From: Bog-564 sp035509915
Lineage (GTDB): Bacteria; Actinomycetota; Acidimicrobiia; Acidimicrobiales; UBA8190
NCBI GenBank assembly: GCA_035509915.1
Contig: DATKIB010000172.1
Span: forward strand, 1-64,000
Reading direction: 5' to 3'
Length of the DNA stretch: 64,000 nt
The stretch's first letter is position 1. Each line of letters begins with the position of its first letter. The translations under genes and the position numbers were made by a program. This document shows positions 37,951 to 46,314 of the stretch, one piece after another. The notes under the pieces were generated by a model. That model was not told the DNA's origin. It was given only the letters and a program-made list of their open reading frames with translations, and searched no databases.

Positions 37951-39309
37951 GTGGAAGAGCGGTCCCGCATCTACTACGCCAGGAACGCCGATGTCCACAT
38001 CGCCTATCGGGTGCTTGGATCCGGCGCCGTCGACATGCTTTGGTACCCAGGTGCGCCGCTTCTGCCGATGGAGAGTGTCGATGACGAGCCCCATTTTCGT
38101 CGGCTCGAGCAAAGGCTTTCCTCCTTTGCCCGCGTAGTGCAGTTCGACGCCCGCGGGATTGGGTTGTCCGACCCAATGTCGCCGGCGGAGCCGCCCACCC
38201 TCGAACAGTGGGTCGAAGACGCCCTCTGCGTGCTCGATTCCACTGGCTGCGGGGAGGTAGTGGTGTTCGCGCCCCGCGACTCCGCTCTGCAGGCGGTCAT
38301 GCTGGCCGCGTCGCATCCTCACCGAGTTGCCAAGCTGGTAATCGTGAACGGCTTCGCCCGCCTGAGGCGAGCGGAGGATTATCACGTGGGCATTCCCGAT
38401 CACATCTTGGATGCGTTCGTGGAATCGAACATAGAGGGCTCTCCCGGTGATGAGCCGGGCGTCCCAGACGATTTCTTGACCGTCGCGGCTCCGACGGTCG
38501 CCAATGACCCTGACTTCCGAGTCTGGTGGGAGCGCGCCGGGCGTCAGGGAGCCAGCCCGGCTACGGCCAAGGCCATCTTGACGGTCGGTTACGCCGCCGA
38601 CGTCCGCTCCTTGCTTCCATCGGTCAGTGCTCCCACTCTGGTCCTGCACCGGCAGGACGAGCCCCTGTTTCGCATCGGACACGGCAAGTACCTGGCTGAG
38701 CACATACCCGATGCCAGATTCGTGGAACTGCCGGGCAACGACTCGCTGTACTGGGTGGGCGACATCGATTTGCTTCTCGAAGAAGTCGAAGAGTTCGCAA
38801 CCGGTACCCGCCTCGCTCGACGACCAGAGACTGCCATTGCAACCATTCTGGTCACCGACATTGTCGGGTCCACCGAAACCATGGCGAAGGTGGGTCAGCA
38901 GAGTTGGCGCGACGTGCTCGACCGCCACGATGCAGCCGTCAGGCGCCAGCTTGAACGCTTTGGGGGCCATGAGGTGAAGACCACCGGGGACGGGTTCGTG
39001 TCCACTTTCGACGGTCCCGCCAGAGCTGTGACCTGTGCGCTCGCTGTTAGGGATGCAGCAACCCAGCTCGGTCTCGAGATCCGGGTTGGCGTGCATACCG
39101 GAGAGGTCGAGTTGCGCGGCGGCGACATCTCCGGCATGGCGGTGCACATTGCTGCCCGCGTCGAAGCCCTCGCTAGGCCGGGCGAAGTCCTTGTCTCGCG
39201 CACGGTGGTGGATCTCATCGTGGGATCGGGGACTGAGTTCAACGACCGCGGCGAACACGAACTGAAGGGGGTCCCGGGGTCGTGGAGGCTCTTTGCCGTG
39301 AAGGGCTGA
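37951..39309 (+). CDS. Alpha/beta-hydrolase-like domain fused to a class III adenylate/guanylate cyclase
   Basis: A two-domain protein of 452 residues. Residues 1-285 have an alpha/beta-hydrolase fold (YYARNADVHIAYRVLGSG; VVQFDARGIGLSDP; ASHPHRVAKLVIVNG). Residues 295-452 are a class III cyclase: metal-binding Asp in LVTDIVGST, EVKTTGDGF with the base-specifying Lys (about 343) and second Asp (347), and VHIAARV with the transition-state Arg. The hydrolase triad is broken: the elbow reads APRDS in place of GxSxG, and the His position reads GNDSLYW. The domain probably senses a ligand. GTG at 37951 is preferred; TTG at 37900 would add 17 residues. A paralogue lies at 44958. Confidence 0.82.
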   Translation: MEERSRIYYARNADVHIAYRVLGSGAVDMLWYPGAPLLPMESVDDEPHFRRLEQRLSSFARVVQFDARGIGLSDPMSPAEPPTLEQWVEDALCVLDSTGCGEVVVFAPRDSALQAVMLAASHPHRVAKLVIVNGFARLRRAEDYHVGIPDHILDAFVESNIEGSPGDEPGVPDDFLTVAAPTVANDPDFRVWWERAGRQGASPATAKAILTVGYAADVRSLLPSVSAPTLVLHRQDEPLFRIGHGKYLAEHIPDARFVELPGNDSLYWVGDIDLLLEEVEEFATGTRLARRPETAIATILVTDIVGSTETMAKVGQQSWRDVLDRHDAAVRRQLERFGGHEVKTTGDGFVSTFDGPARAVTCALAVRDAATQLGLEIRVGVHTGEVELRGGDISGMAVHIAARVEALARPGEVLVSRTVVDLIVGSGTEFNDRGEHELKGVPGSWRLFAVKG

Positions 39310-39421
39310 CCGCCTGCTAACGGCGCGGGCGAGCCCGCCCTCCTCCGTGCATGTTCGAGCGGCGAAGGCGGTCCCGATGAACGGGTCGACATGACGCGTC
39401 GACAAGCGGCAGGCTGCAGGG

Positions 39422-39772
39422 ATGACCATGGAGGTTCTCTTTGCCAGTGTGCCCGTAACAGCTCTACAAGCGTCGATGGGGTGGTATCAGCAGATCTTCG
39501 GGCGACCCGCCGACATCGTTCCCAACAAGAGCGAGGTCATGTGGTGCGTAGCTGGGAACGGCTGGCTTTACGTGATCGAGGACCCCGAACGCGCCGGACG
39601 GACCCTAGTGACCATATCGGTTACCGACCTGGATCAGTTCGTCGCCGATCTCGCTAGTCGGGGGATCAGCGCCGGGCCCGTCGAGGCCGTCGGTGATGCC
39701 GGGCGCAAGGCAAGCGTGGCGGATGCGGACGGAAACGTCATCAGTTGGATCCAGGTCGCCACGGGCAGCTAG
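39422..39772 (+). CDS. VOC family (glyoxalase/bleomycin-resistance fold) protein
   Basis: A 116-residue single VOC module: MEVLFASVPVTALQASMGWYQQIFG with the helix-strand start, EVMWCVAGNGWLYVIEDP, RTLVTISVTDLDQFVADLASRG, and the closing strand KASVADADGNVISWIQ. Family members bind metal and act as lyases, dioxygenases or drug binders; the metal ligands cannot be assigned confidently. ATG at 39422 or 39428. A small GC hairpin follows the stop. Confidence 0.75.
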   Translation: MTMEVLFASVPVTALQASMGWYQQIFGRPADIVPNKSEVMWCVAGNGWLYVIEDPERAGRTLVTISVTDLDQFVADLASRGISAGPVEAVGDAGRKASVADADGNVISWIQVATGS

Positions 39773-39783
39773 CGCCACCGTTT

Positions 39784-39799
39784 CCGCCGCTTTCGGCGG
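39784..39799 (+). terminator. GC hairpin after the VOC gene
   Basis: CCGCCG-CTTT-CGGCGG, a 6-bp perfect stem, 12 bases behind the VOC stop. No T-run follows, so termination is only likely. Confidence 0.35.
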
Positions 39800-39826
39800 C
39801 CGCGAACGCTTCTGCGCCAAGATGCG

Positions 39827-40423
39827 GTGGTGACCATCCGAGGCAGTGCTCCACCCGTCGCGGCGCCCTTGGGTCCTGTCAAGACCACCCGGTTGGACCT
39901 TAGGGCCTTCATGCCGAGTGACCTCGACGAGCTCGCCGAAGTGTTCTCCCACCCTGAAGTGTGGCAGTTCCCCTACGGTCGCGCCTTCACCCGCCAAGAG
40001 ACTCAGGCTTTTTTGGACCGCCAGCTGGAGGAATGGAGCGAGTGCGGGTTTGGCTGCTGGGTGGCGAGAGCGTTGGCCGATGGCCGCATCATCGGCTACG
40101 TCGGACTCTCGGTGCCGACCTTCCTTCCGGAGATCCTTCCCGCGGTAGAGGTCGGTTGGCGATTCGCTCCAACCTCCTGGGGACACGGCTATGCGACCGA
40201 AGGTGCGACGGCTGCGCTGGATGAGGGGTTCACAACTTTGGGCCTAGAGCGGGTGTGTTCAGTGCCACAGTCCGACAACCCCCCGTCTGCTCGCGTGGCC
40301 GAACGGCTGGGCATGAAGCTCATGCGTGAGGTGGTCATTCCCGCCAACGAGCGCCGGAGCGAACTGCATGGCCTGCTGTACGAGATCGACCGACGAGACT
40401 GGCTCTACCGCACACGATCCTGA
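39827..40423 (+). CDS. GNAT family N-acetyltransferase (RimJ/RimL-like)
   Basis: A 198-residue acetyltransferase: TTRLDLRAFMPSDLDELAEVF is the usual RimJ/RimL opening, IIGYVGLSV and AVEVGWRFAPTSWGHGYATEG give the beta-4 strand and the acetyl-CoA loop (WGxGYATEG), and LERVCSVPQSDNPPSARVAE with RLGMK closes the fold. Substrate may be a protein N terminus, a small amine or a drug. GTG start at 39827. It converges on the PhyH-like gene with only a few bases between. Confidence 0.85.
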   Translation: MVTIRGSAPPVAAPLGPVKTTRLDLRAFMPSDLDELAEVFSHPEVWQFPYGRAFTRQETQAFLDRQLEEWSECGFGCWVARALADGRIIGYVGLSVPTFLPEILPAVEVGWRFAPTSWGHGYATEGATAALDEGFTTLGLERVCSVPQSDNPPSARVAERLGMKLMREVVIPANERRSELHGLLYEIDRRDWLYRTRS

Positions 40424-40426
40424 GCG

Positions 40427-41293
40427 TTACTCGGATTCTCTTTGCCCTGCAACACCTGTTGGCTCGGTGATGAAGCGGCGAGGATGCCGGCCATCCACGT
40501 AGCCGACGAAAGGCGGAAAGATGTTGTAGCCAAGCAACTCCTGCAGTCTCTCGGGAAGTGAGGCGACCGTTTCACGAGGAACGGCCAAGATGTGGTTCTC
40601 TTGGGGTCGCAGCCACGCGGCGACATATTCGAGGATGACCCCGAGCCGCGCTGTGTCGGTGGTATTGGCGCCACCCCCATGCCAGAGCTTTCCTACGTAG
40701 AACGCCATCGAACCCGCCGGCATGACGGCGCAGACAGCGTCCTCCGACTCGCTAGGCCTGTCGTCCCATCGGTGACTACCCAGGATAAAGCGCGTCGCTC
40801 CATTGGTTTCGGTGAAGTCGTCGAGCGCCCAAATCGTGTTCATGACCACATCGGGGAAAGAGGTTGGCAGGGGATAGACCGCTTGGTCCCTGTGCAGGAC
40901 CTGGGCCTTCTCCCCGGGACCGATCTCGATGCCGACGGGGGCACTCAGCTGGTAGTGGCCGAGCACCCGGTCGAGGACCCCGAGCACCAGCGGATTGACC
41001 GCCGCATGGTCGAAGGCCCGAGTCTTGGCGAAAAGGGCATAGATCCGCCGCGTGGTGAAGCCCTCGAAGTCGTTGCGCCCACGTGGTGTCCCATCGAGGA
41101 TGCCCGCCAGCGATCGCCGGGCGGCGAGTACCTCGTCATGCCCGAGCATTCCCTCCACGATGCACGCTCCGTCGGCGCCCATCGCCTCGAGGATCAGCTC
41201 AACGGACACCTCGTCGCCGGAGAATCGCTTCACTCGTGACGGTTCGATACCGCCACGTTGGGGTTGCACACGTCTTGTTCGACCAGCCGTCAT
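40427..41293 (-). CDS. Phytanoyl-CoA dioxygenase (PhyH) family protein
   Basis: A 288-residue Fe(II)/2-oxoglutarate oxygenase. Iron ligands are visible as HxD in QVLHRDQAVYPL and the distal His in KLWHGGGANTT, with the 2OG-binding Arg shortly after (DTARLGVILEY). NGATRFILGSHRW is the usual strand before the distal His. Such enzymes hydroxylate lipids, steroids or secondary metabolites. ATG at 41293 has GGAGAG directly ahead. It follows the YbjQ-like gene by ten bases and probably shares its transcript. Confidence 0.82.
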   Translation of the reverse strand: MTAGRTRRVQPQRGGIEPSRVKRFSGDEVSVELILEAMGADGACIVEGMLGHDEVLAARRSLAGILDGTPRGRNDFEGFTTRRIYALFAKTRAFDHAAVNPLVLGVLDRVLGHYQLSAPVGIEIGPGEKAQVLHRDQAVYPLPTSFPDVVMNTIWALDDFTETNGATRFILGSHRWDDRPSESEDAVCAVMPAGSMAFYVGKLWHGGGANTTDTARLGVILEYVAAWLRPQENHILAVPRETVASLPERLQELLGYNIFPPFVGYVDGRHPRRFITEPTGVAGQRESE

Positions 41294-41303
41294 CGCTCTC
41301 CAA

Positions 41304-41624
41304 CTAGAGCTTACGAATCTTGACAGCTGTCCCGTAGGCGCAGATCTCGGTCCAGTTGCCACCCATCTCCGAGGTGTCGAAACGCATCGCCAGGACGGCG
41401 TTAGCACCCTTCGCCTCGGCTTCTTCGACCATGCGATGTGTGACCTCCTGGCGGCTGCTGACCAGGTTCTTCGTCATCCCTTTCAGTTCACCTCCGACGA
41501 GCGATTTGAACCCAGCCCCCATTTGCGAGCCGATGTTGCGGCTCCTCACGGTCAAGCCGAAAACCTCGCCCAACACTTCGGTCACCTCGTAGCCCGGGAT
41601 GTCGTTCATTGTGGAAATGAGCAC
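41304..41624 (-). CDS. YbjQ family (DUF74) protein
   Basis: A 106-residue protein with the whole family pattern: MLISTMNDIPGYEVTEVLGE, VFGLTVRSRNIGSQMGAG, ELKGMTKNLVSSRQEVTHRM, GANAVLAMRFDTSEMG and EICAYGTAVKI. YbjQ proteins form pentamers and have been called putative heavy-metal binding; their role is not settled. ATG at 41624, with GGGAGGGA upstream. Confidence 0.88.
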   Translation of the reverse strand: MLISTMNDIPGYEVTEVLGEVFGLTVRSRNIGSQMGAGFKSLVGGELKGMTKNLVSSRQEVTHRMVEEAEAKGANAVLAMRFDTSEMGGNWTEICAYGTAVKIRKL

Positions 41625-41715
41625 CGTTCCCTCCCTTCGTGTCCATTGCCTAGCAGGCCGTCGGAGCAGTTGCAGGGTGACGCGCCGTCCTTAGGAGGGC
41701 GTACTCCGACTGACC

Positions 41716-42525
41716 TCATTGAGACGCGTGGCGCCGTAGAAACGCCCCGACTAACTCGGTCCATTCCTCCGGCCGTTCGAAATACGGGGAGTGACCAGCA
41801 TCTGCAATGACTTGGAGATCGGCGCCCGGTATCTGATCGGCGACGAGCCGCATCGCCGACGGAGGGCACAGCGCATCGGCATCTCCCACTACGAGGAGGA
41901 TCGGGAGATCGAGGACGGCCACTTCGTCAAGAGGCACCTGCATGGCGCCGAGCATGCTGAAAACTTCGGCATCGTCGGGTTTGTCGCCCATGCTGGATAT
42001 CTCCTGGTAGAGGAAAGCCAGGTCAGGACAGCGCCGACAGAAGCTCTCGCCGAGTGCAAGATGCTCACCCAGAGTGTCGCCTCGAAACCGGCTCAATGCC
42101 GTGCCTATTGCCTTTCTCACCTCGGAATTGATCTCGGCGGTGAAAACCCCGGCAAGCGTGTCCGTGAGCACGAGTGACCGCACCCGCTCTCGATGTCGAA
42201 GAGCGAACCCCATAGCCACCCATCCCCCCATCGATTGACCGAGAAGTTGGACGCGTTCTAGACGGAGATGATCGAGCAGGCCCAGCAAGTCGTTGATGGC
42301 CGGCTCCGGTCCGTAGTCGGCCGTTCTCCGGGTCGAGTTGCCAAAACCGCGCTGGTCCCACGTGATGACTCGGTGATGGGCGGAAAGGGCGGGAACCACC
42401 TGCCACCAGCACGCGTGGTTGCCCCCGAGGCCGTGGGACAGGACCACGGGGTCGCCATCGCCGATGGACTCGTAGTAGATCCGTTCGCCACCAGTGTCAA
42501 ACGAGCCTGTTGTCCGAGTTGTCAT
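41716..42525 (-). CDS. Alpha/beta-fold hydrolase
   Basis: A 269-residue hydrolase with an intact triad: oxyanion motif LSHGLGGNHACW, nucleophile in LLGQSMGGWVAMGFAL, acid in LLVVGDADALCPP and His in DAGHSPYFERPEEW. The cap region (AEINSEVRKAIGTALSRF) is of the small type. Substrate unknown; ester, lactone and C-C hydrolases share this plan. Single gene, with its own upstream space. Confidence 0.85.
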   Translation of the reverse strand: MTTRTTGSFDTGGERIYYESIGDGDPVVLSHGLGGNHACWWQVVPALSAHHRVITWDQRGFGNSTRRTADYGPEPAINDLLGLLDHLRLERVQLLGQSMGGWVAMGFALRHRERVRSLVLTDTLAGVFTAEINSEVRKAIGTALSRFRGDTLGEHLALGESFCRRCPDLAFLYQEISSMGDKPDDAEVFSMLGAMQVPLDEVAVLDLPILLVVGDADALCPPSAMRLVADQIPGADLQVIADAGHSPYFERPEEWTELVGAFLRRHASQ

Positions 42526-42639
42526 TCCGACAGCCTTGCACGGAGAACTTTGGGATGAGCGCAGAGCGAAGGACGCTGTGCCGGCAGTTCGCGGGACCGA
42601 CCGGCTATGGATCGCTACGCGCCTGCCGTGGATTCCGGG

Positions 42640-43467
42640 CTACTGACGGGGCTCTCGCGGTTCATTGGGACGCCGGTACTGGCGCCAGGCGGGGTCGACG
42701 AGTTGGTCAAGGTTCCACGCCCCGATCGCGCCTGTGGCGACGTCGAAGGTCAAGGTGACGTCGATGTGGACACGCTCGGGGGTGTCCGCGTAGAAGTGCA
42801 CGCGGTCTTTGAGGCGAGCGTTTGGGGGGATCTCCAGGTGGCCGAAGCGATCGTCGCGTCCGACGACGCCGTCTGAGATCCGGGACAGGTCGAGGTAGTG
42901 GATCTTCCACGACGAGGTGTCGCCCCAAGCACATCCGGCCACGAACCCGTACTTCCCACTGGGCGAGCTGTCGGTGGCGTCGGACCACAGGGGGTTGCCC
43001 GGTAGCACCGAGCCGTCATGTACGTCCCACCAGTCGGGCACAAAGTACTCCACTGGCGCGTACCGGCATCCCCAGCGCCCGAGGGCGCTGTCCATCGTGC
43101 CCTCGGACTCGTCGGCCACAACCGCACCGCTTTCGAGGTCGAGCACTGCGATGCCGGAGTCAACCGTCGAGATGAGTGAGTAGTCGTGCCAGCCGTCGTC
43201 GCCAAGCTGGCGGAACGGCTCGAAGACGAGGCGCACCGCGGCGTTGCGGAGATAAGTGGCCACTTTGGTGCGGTCCCCGTCCTCGGCGCGCCATATTGTG
43301 GCGCGACCCTCGCGCGGCGTCTCCGAAGCCGCCCGGCGCCGACGGCCGGATGCCCCGCATCGCGGGCGGGAGTTAGCCCTCACGCCGGTGCCGACGACGT
43401 AGCGGTCCCGGATCGACGACGGCTCCGGCACCTGCCATCGCGTCCACGCCCTGGTCAAGGTTGTCAT
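42640..43467 (-). CDS. Hypothetical protein
   Basis: I do not recognise this protein of about 275 residues. The first roughly 65 residues are basic and low complexity; the rest is rich in Trp, Tyr and Asp and reads like a beta protein (GWHDYSLISTVDSGIAVLDL; YFVPDWWDVHDGS; KYGFVAGCAWGDTSSWKIHY; RVHIDVTLTFDVATGAIGAW). GIAVLDLESGAVVAD followed by KIHYLDLSRISDG suggests repeated blades as in a small propeller. No signal peptide. Start MTTLTRAW at 43467; the later MDSALG or an internal start are possible. Confidence 0.5.
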   Translation of the reverse strand: MTTLTRAWTRWQVPEPSSIRDRYVVGTGVRANSRPRCGASGRRRRAASETPREGRATIWRAEDGDRTKVATYLRNAAVRLVFEPFRQLGDDGWHDYSLISTVDSGIAVLDLESGAVVADESEGTMDSALGRWGCRYAPVEYFVPDWWDVHDGSVLPGNPLWSDATDSSPSGKYGFVAGCAWGDTSSWKIHYLDLSRISDGVVGRDDRFGHLEIPPNARLKDRVHFYADTPERVHIDVTLTFDVATGAIGAWNLDQLVDPAWRQYRRPNEPREPRQ

Positions 43468-43690
43468 TCCACAAGCCTGCACCTGTCGAGGGCCGACGTC
43501 CAGAGGTTTGTGGCAAAAGACTGCCTCACCTGTCCACCTACCTCCAGACGGATTGATACCGGCTCGGTTGCTTCGATGAAGCGGTCATTCATTGACGGTG
43601 GGACCAATGGCCCTAGCCATGGAACTCTCACAGGCTTAGCGTTGCAGTGAGCTGTTGCGCTTGCTACGTAGCTACGTGCTCGCTTCAGCC

Positions 43691-43712
43691 GCAGGTGTTC
43701 GCGGACACCTGC
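43691..43712 (-). terminator. Hairpin downstream of the DUF1707-cyclase gene
   Basis: GCAGGTGT-TCGCGG-ACACCTGC: perfect 8-bp arms with a six-base loop, 29 bases after the stop of the minus-strand cyclase. No T-run. The rest of 43483-43740 shows no gene. Confidence 0.45.
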
Positions 43713-43740
43713 CGCCCCATATCAGATGATCGGCGCGACC

Positions 43741-44859
43741 TCAGCGGTGTACGGCCAGGACGTGGCGGGGGCGGCTGATGCCGCGGAGCTGGCGCAGGCC
43801 GCAGTCCTCGAACGAGAAGTCCTCGCCAGCTAGATCGGCCACCGACTCCGTGACCAGGATCTGACCGGGCTCGGCAACGGCGGTCAGGCGAGCGGCCAGG
43901 TTGACCATGTTGCCAATGAGGTCGTCGCCGTCCTCAATGACCTGTCCCGCGTGGATGCCGACGCGTAGCTGCGGGCTCGAGGGCGATGACGCCTGCTCCG
44001 CATCGACTCGCTTCTGCATGGCCAACGCCGCGGTGACAGCACCGGCGGGCAGATCGAATCGGGCAAAGAGGCCGTCACCCTGGGAGCTCACCTCGGTGCC
44101 TTGGTGGCTGGCCACGCAGTCGCGCATGATGTGCAGGTAGCGCGTGCGTAACGCATTCCAGGCCGTGTCGCCGAGGCGCTCGTTGAGCCACGTGGAGTCG
44201 ACCATGTCGGCGAAGAGCACGGCGACATGAGCGGTGGAGGGCTCGGACCGCGCCGCGCCGGGCGATGGGCCTCGGTCCGATCCGGGTCCGGGGTTGACCC
44301 GAGGCCTGACCGACGGTGACGCCGACACCGATCCGGCGGCAACGAGACGGTGGGGCGGGAAGGGTACTTCGGGGACGCCGACGAGCAGTTGGAGGTGATG
44401 GCGCTTTCGTTGGGGGAGGCTGCCGGCGACCAAGGCGTGCATTCCCAGGCCGATTCCCCATCCTGCGATAGGGAAGAATGGCCAGAAGAACCCGTGGCCG
44501 GTGAGCGCCCATATGCCGATGAGCATCGCGTTCACAAGCACATATGGGGTGGCGTGGTACTGGAAGCCGGCCCGGCACCAGAATGGGCGCCGACGCTGGG
44601 GTGGGGCCTCTGACGCGCTGTCACGGCCGTCCGTCGACGGTGTCCGTAGATCAGCCGTCAGCGCCTCGAGCTCGTCGACATAGGTGGCCCGAAGGGCTGC
44701 CCCGAGACGCTCGTCGAGTTCATCGGGGTCGAGCTCGCCCCGGCTGGAAGCCTCGGTCATGCGGGCCACGGCGGCGTCGCGCTCAGCATCACCTGCGCGG
44801 GGGCCCGGTGTCGCCGACCGGTCCCCATCCTCCGTCCACCCACGGCAGGACTGGCTCAC
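43741..44859 (-). CDS. DUF1707-two-helix-class III nucleotide cyclase
   Basis: A 372-residue protein with three parts. Residues about 23-72 are a DUF1707/SHOCT-like module (GDAERDAAVARMTEASSRGE and LDERLGAALRATYVDELEAL). Residues 100-147 form a two-helix membrane domain (YVLVNAMLIGIWALTGHGF; FPIAGWGIGLGMHALVAG). From about 210 a class III cyclase domain follows: metal Asp in VLFADMVDST, second Asp in SSQGDGLFARF, and NLAARLTAV with the transition-state Asn and Arg. The Lys that normally selects ATP (EVKT) is Ser here. Divergent from the hydrolase-cyclase pseudogene with about 100 bases between. Confidence 0.8.
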   Translation of the reverse strand: MSQSCRGWTEDGDRSATPGPRAGDAERDAAVARMTEASSRGELDPDELDERLGAALRATYVDELEALTADLRTPSTDGRDSASEAPPQRRRPFWCRAGFQYHATPYVLVNAMLIGIWALTGHGFFWPFFPIAGWGIGLGMHALVAGSLPQRKRHHLQLLVGVPEVPFPPHRLVAAGSVSASPSVRPRVNPGPGSDRGPSPGAARSEPSTAHVAVLFADMVDSTWLNERLGDTAWNALRTRYLHIMRDCVASHQGTEVSSQGDGLFARFDLPAGAVTAALAMQKRVDAEQASSPSSPQLRVGIHAGQVIEDGDDLIGNMVNLAARLTAVAEPGQILVTESVADLAGEDFSFEDCGLRQLRGISRPRHVLAVHR

Positions 44860-44957
44860 CGGCCAAAGTATTGCCGATTACGCCCCGGGTTGTCCTGGAC
44901 GCTCCCGTCCCGATCCGACCTGTTCGGGGCCTGGCCAACGGGCCAGACTGTCCGGCG

Positions 44958-46299
44958 GTGATCGAGCCTCCCGCGACCAGGTATGCCGAGACTGCTGACG
45001 GCGTCCATGTCGCCTACCAGGTAGTGGGCGACGGCCCGATCGACATCCTGATCGTCCCCGACTGGGTCACCGTCATCGAGGCGTCGTGGAACTGGGAGGG
45101 ATATCCGCGCCTATGGGAGCGCCTCGGCACGCTCGGCCGGCTCATCTTGACCGATGCACGGGGAAGTGGCTCATCGGACCCCGATCCCCTCGGGTATCCG
45201 GCCACCTTCGAGCACGCCGTCGATGACGTCGCGAAAGTGTTGGACGCAATCGGTTCGGATCGGGCCTTCTTGATTGGGCACACAAATGCCGCGATGTTGG
45301 CCTGCCTTTTCGCCGCCACCCATCCCGAGCGGACGGCGGGCCTGGTCTTGGCCGGGGGTATGGCTTCGTATATCGATCGGGGCGAGGGTATCGGCTTCCC
45401 GGCCTCGTTCCGCAATGAGCTTGCGGATTACATTGTCCGCAGTTGGGGCGATCCCGACAGTGAGCGATTCCGCCTCATGCTTCCTGGTGAAGATCGCGAC
45501 GAAGAGCGTCGGCGGGAGGCCCGCCTTGAACGCGTGGCCATGAGCCCGGCAGCAGTCAGACAACATTGCGAGATGATGCTCGACATCGACATCCGCCCCG
45601 TGCTGCCCTCGATACAGGCGCCGACTCTGGTGTTGCACCGAACAGGAGACCGCCTAGTGCCTGTCGCGGCCGGTCGCTATCTCGCCGATCACATCGACGG
45701 AGCGCGCTTCGTCGAACTTGCAGGTGACGATCACTTCTGGTTCTTGGGTGACGTGGATCCCATGTTGGAGGAGATGGCCGAGTTCATCACCGGCACCCGT
45801 CCGGCAGGGGAGCCCGACCGCGTGCTCGTGACGCTGATGTTCAACCGACATCGTCGGATCGACCGAGCAAGCGGGCCAACTCGGTGACCACCGCTGGCGG
45901 GAGCTCCTCGATCGCCACGACGCGACCGTTCGGCGCCAACTCGAGCGCTTTCAAGGAAAGGAGATCAAAGCGGTGGGCGACGGGTTCCTGGCGACCTTCG
46001 ACGGTCCGGCCCGGGCGATCCGCTGTTCGTGCGCGATTCGCGATGCGGTTCGCAGACTAGGCCTCGATGTTCGAGTCGGGCTGCACACAGGCGAGGTGGA
46101 ACGCCGTGGCGAGGACATAGGTGGGATCGCCGTCCACGTTGCACAGCGCGTGTGTGGTCTGGCCGGTCCGGGACAGGTGCTGGTGTCCCGTACCGTCGTC
46201 GATCTCGTCGCAGGCTCGGCGATACGGTTCTCCGAAGGACAAGACCATGAGCTCAAGGGAGTAGCGGGGAGCTGGCGCCTCTTCGCCGTGGAGGGCTGA
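44958..46299 (+). pseudogene. Alpha/beta-hydrolase-cyclase fusion, frameshifted (paralogue of 37951-39309)
   Basis: The N-terminal part (from GTG 44958) matches the hydrolase half of the gene at 37951: RYAETADGVHVAYQVVGDGP, LILTDARGSGSSDPDP, FAATHPERTAGLVLAGGMA, VLHRTGDRLVPVAAGRYL. At 45840-45844 the reading LVTLMFN leaves the cyclase frame; removing one A restores MFTDIVGSTEQAG, LLDRHDATVRRQLERF and KAVGDGFLATFDGPARA, continuing to the normal end at 46299. So a one-base insertion splits the gene just at the first metal-binding Asp. The nucleophile elbow is GHTNA (Thr for Ser), while the His is kept (GDDHFWF). Either a recent pseudogene or a sequencing error. Confidence 0.75.
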
Positions 46300-46314
46300 C
46301 TCGGGTCGTGCCGT

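Noticed and set aside
43186..43650. Plus-strand frame overlapping the hypothetical gene at 42640-43467
   Set aside because: Arg/Pro-rich shadow frame; the minus-strand protein has far more natural composition.
45835..45850. Programmed frameshift in the hydrolase-cyclase gene
   Set aside because: No slippery heptamer or downstream structure is evident, and the paralogue at 37951 is continuous; a simple one-base insertion is more likely.
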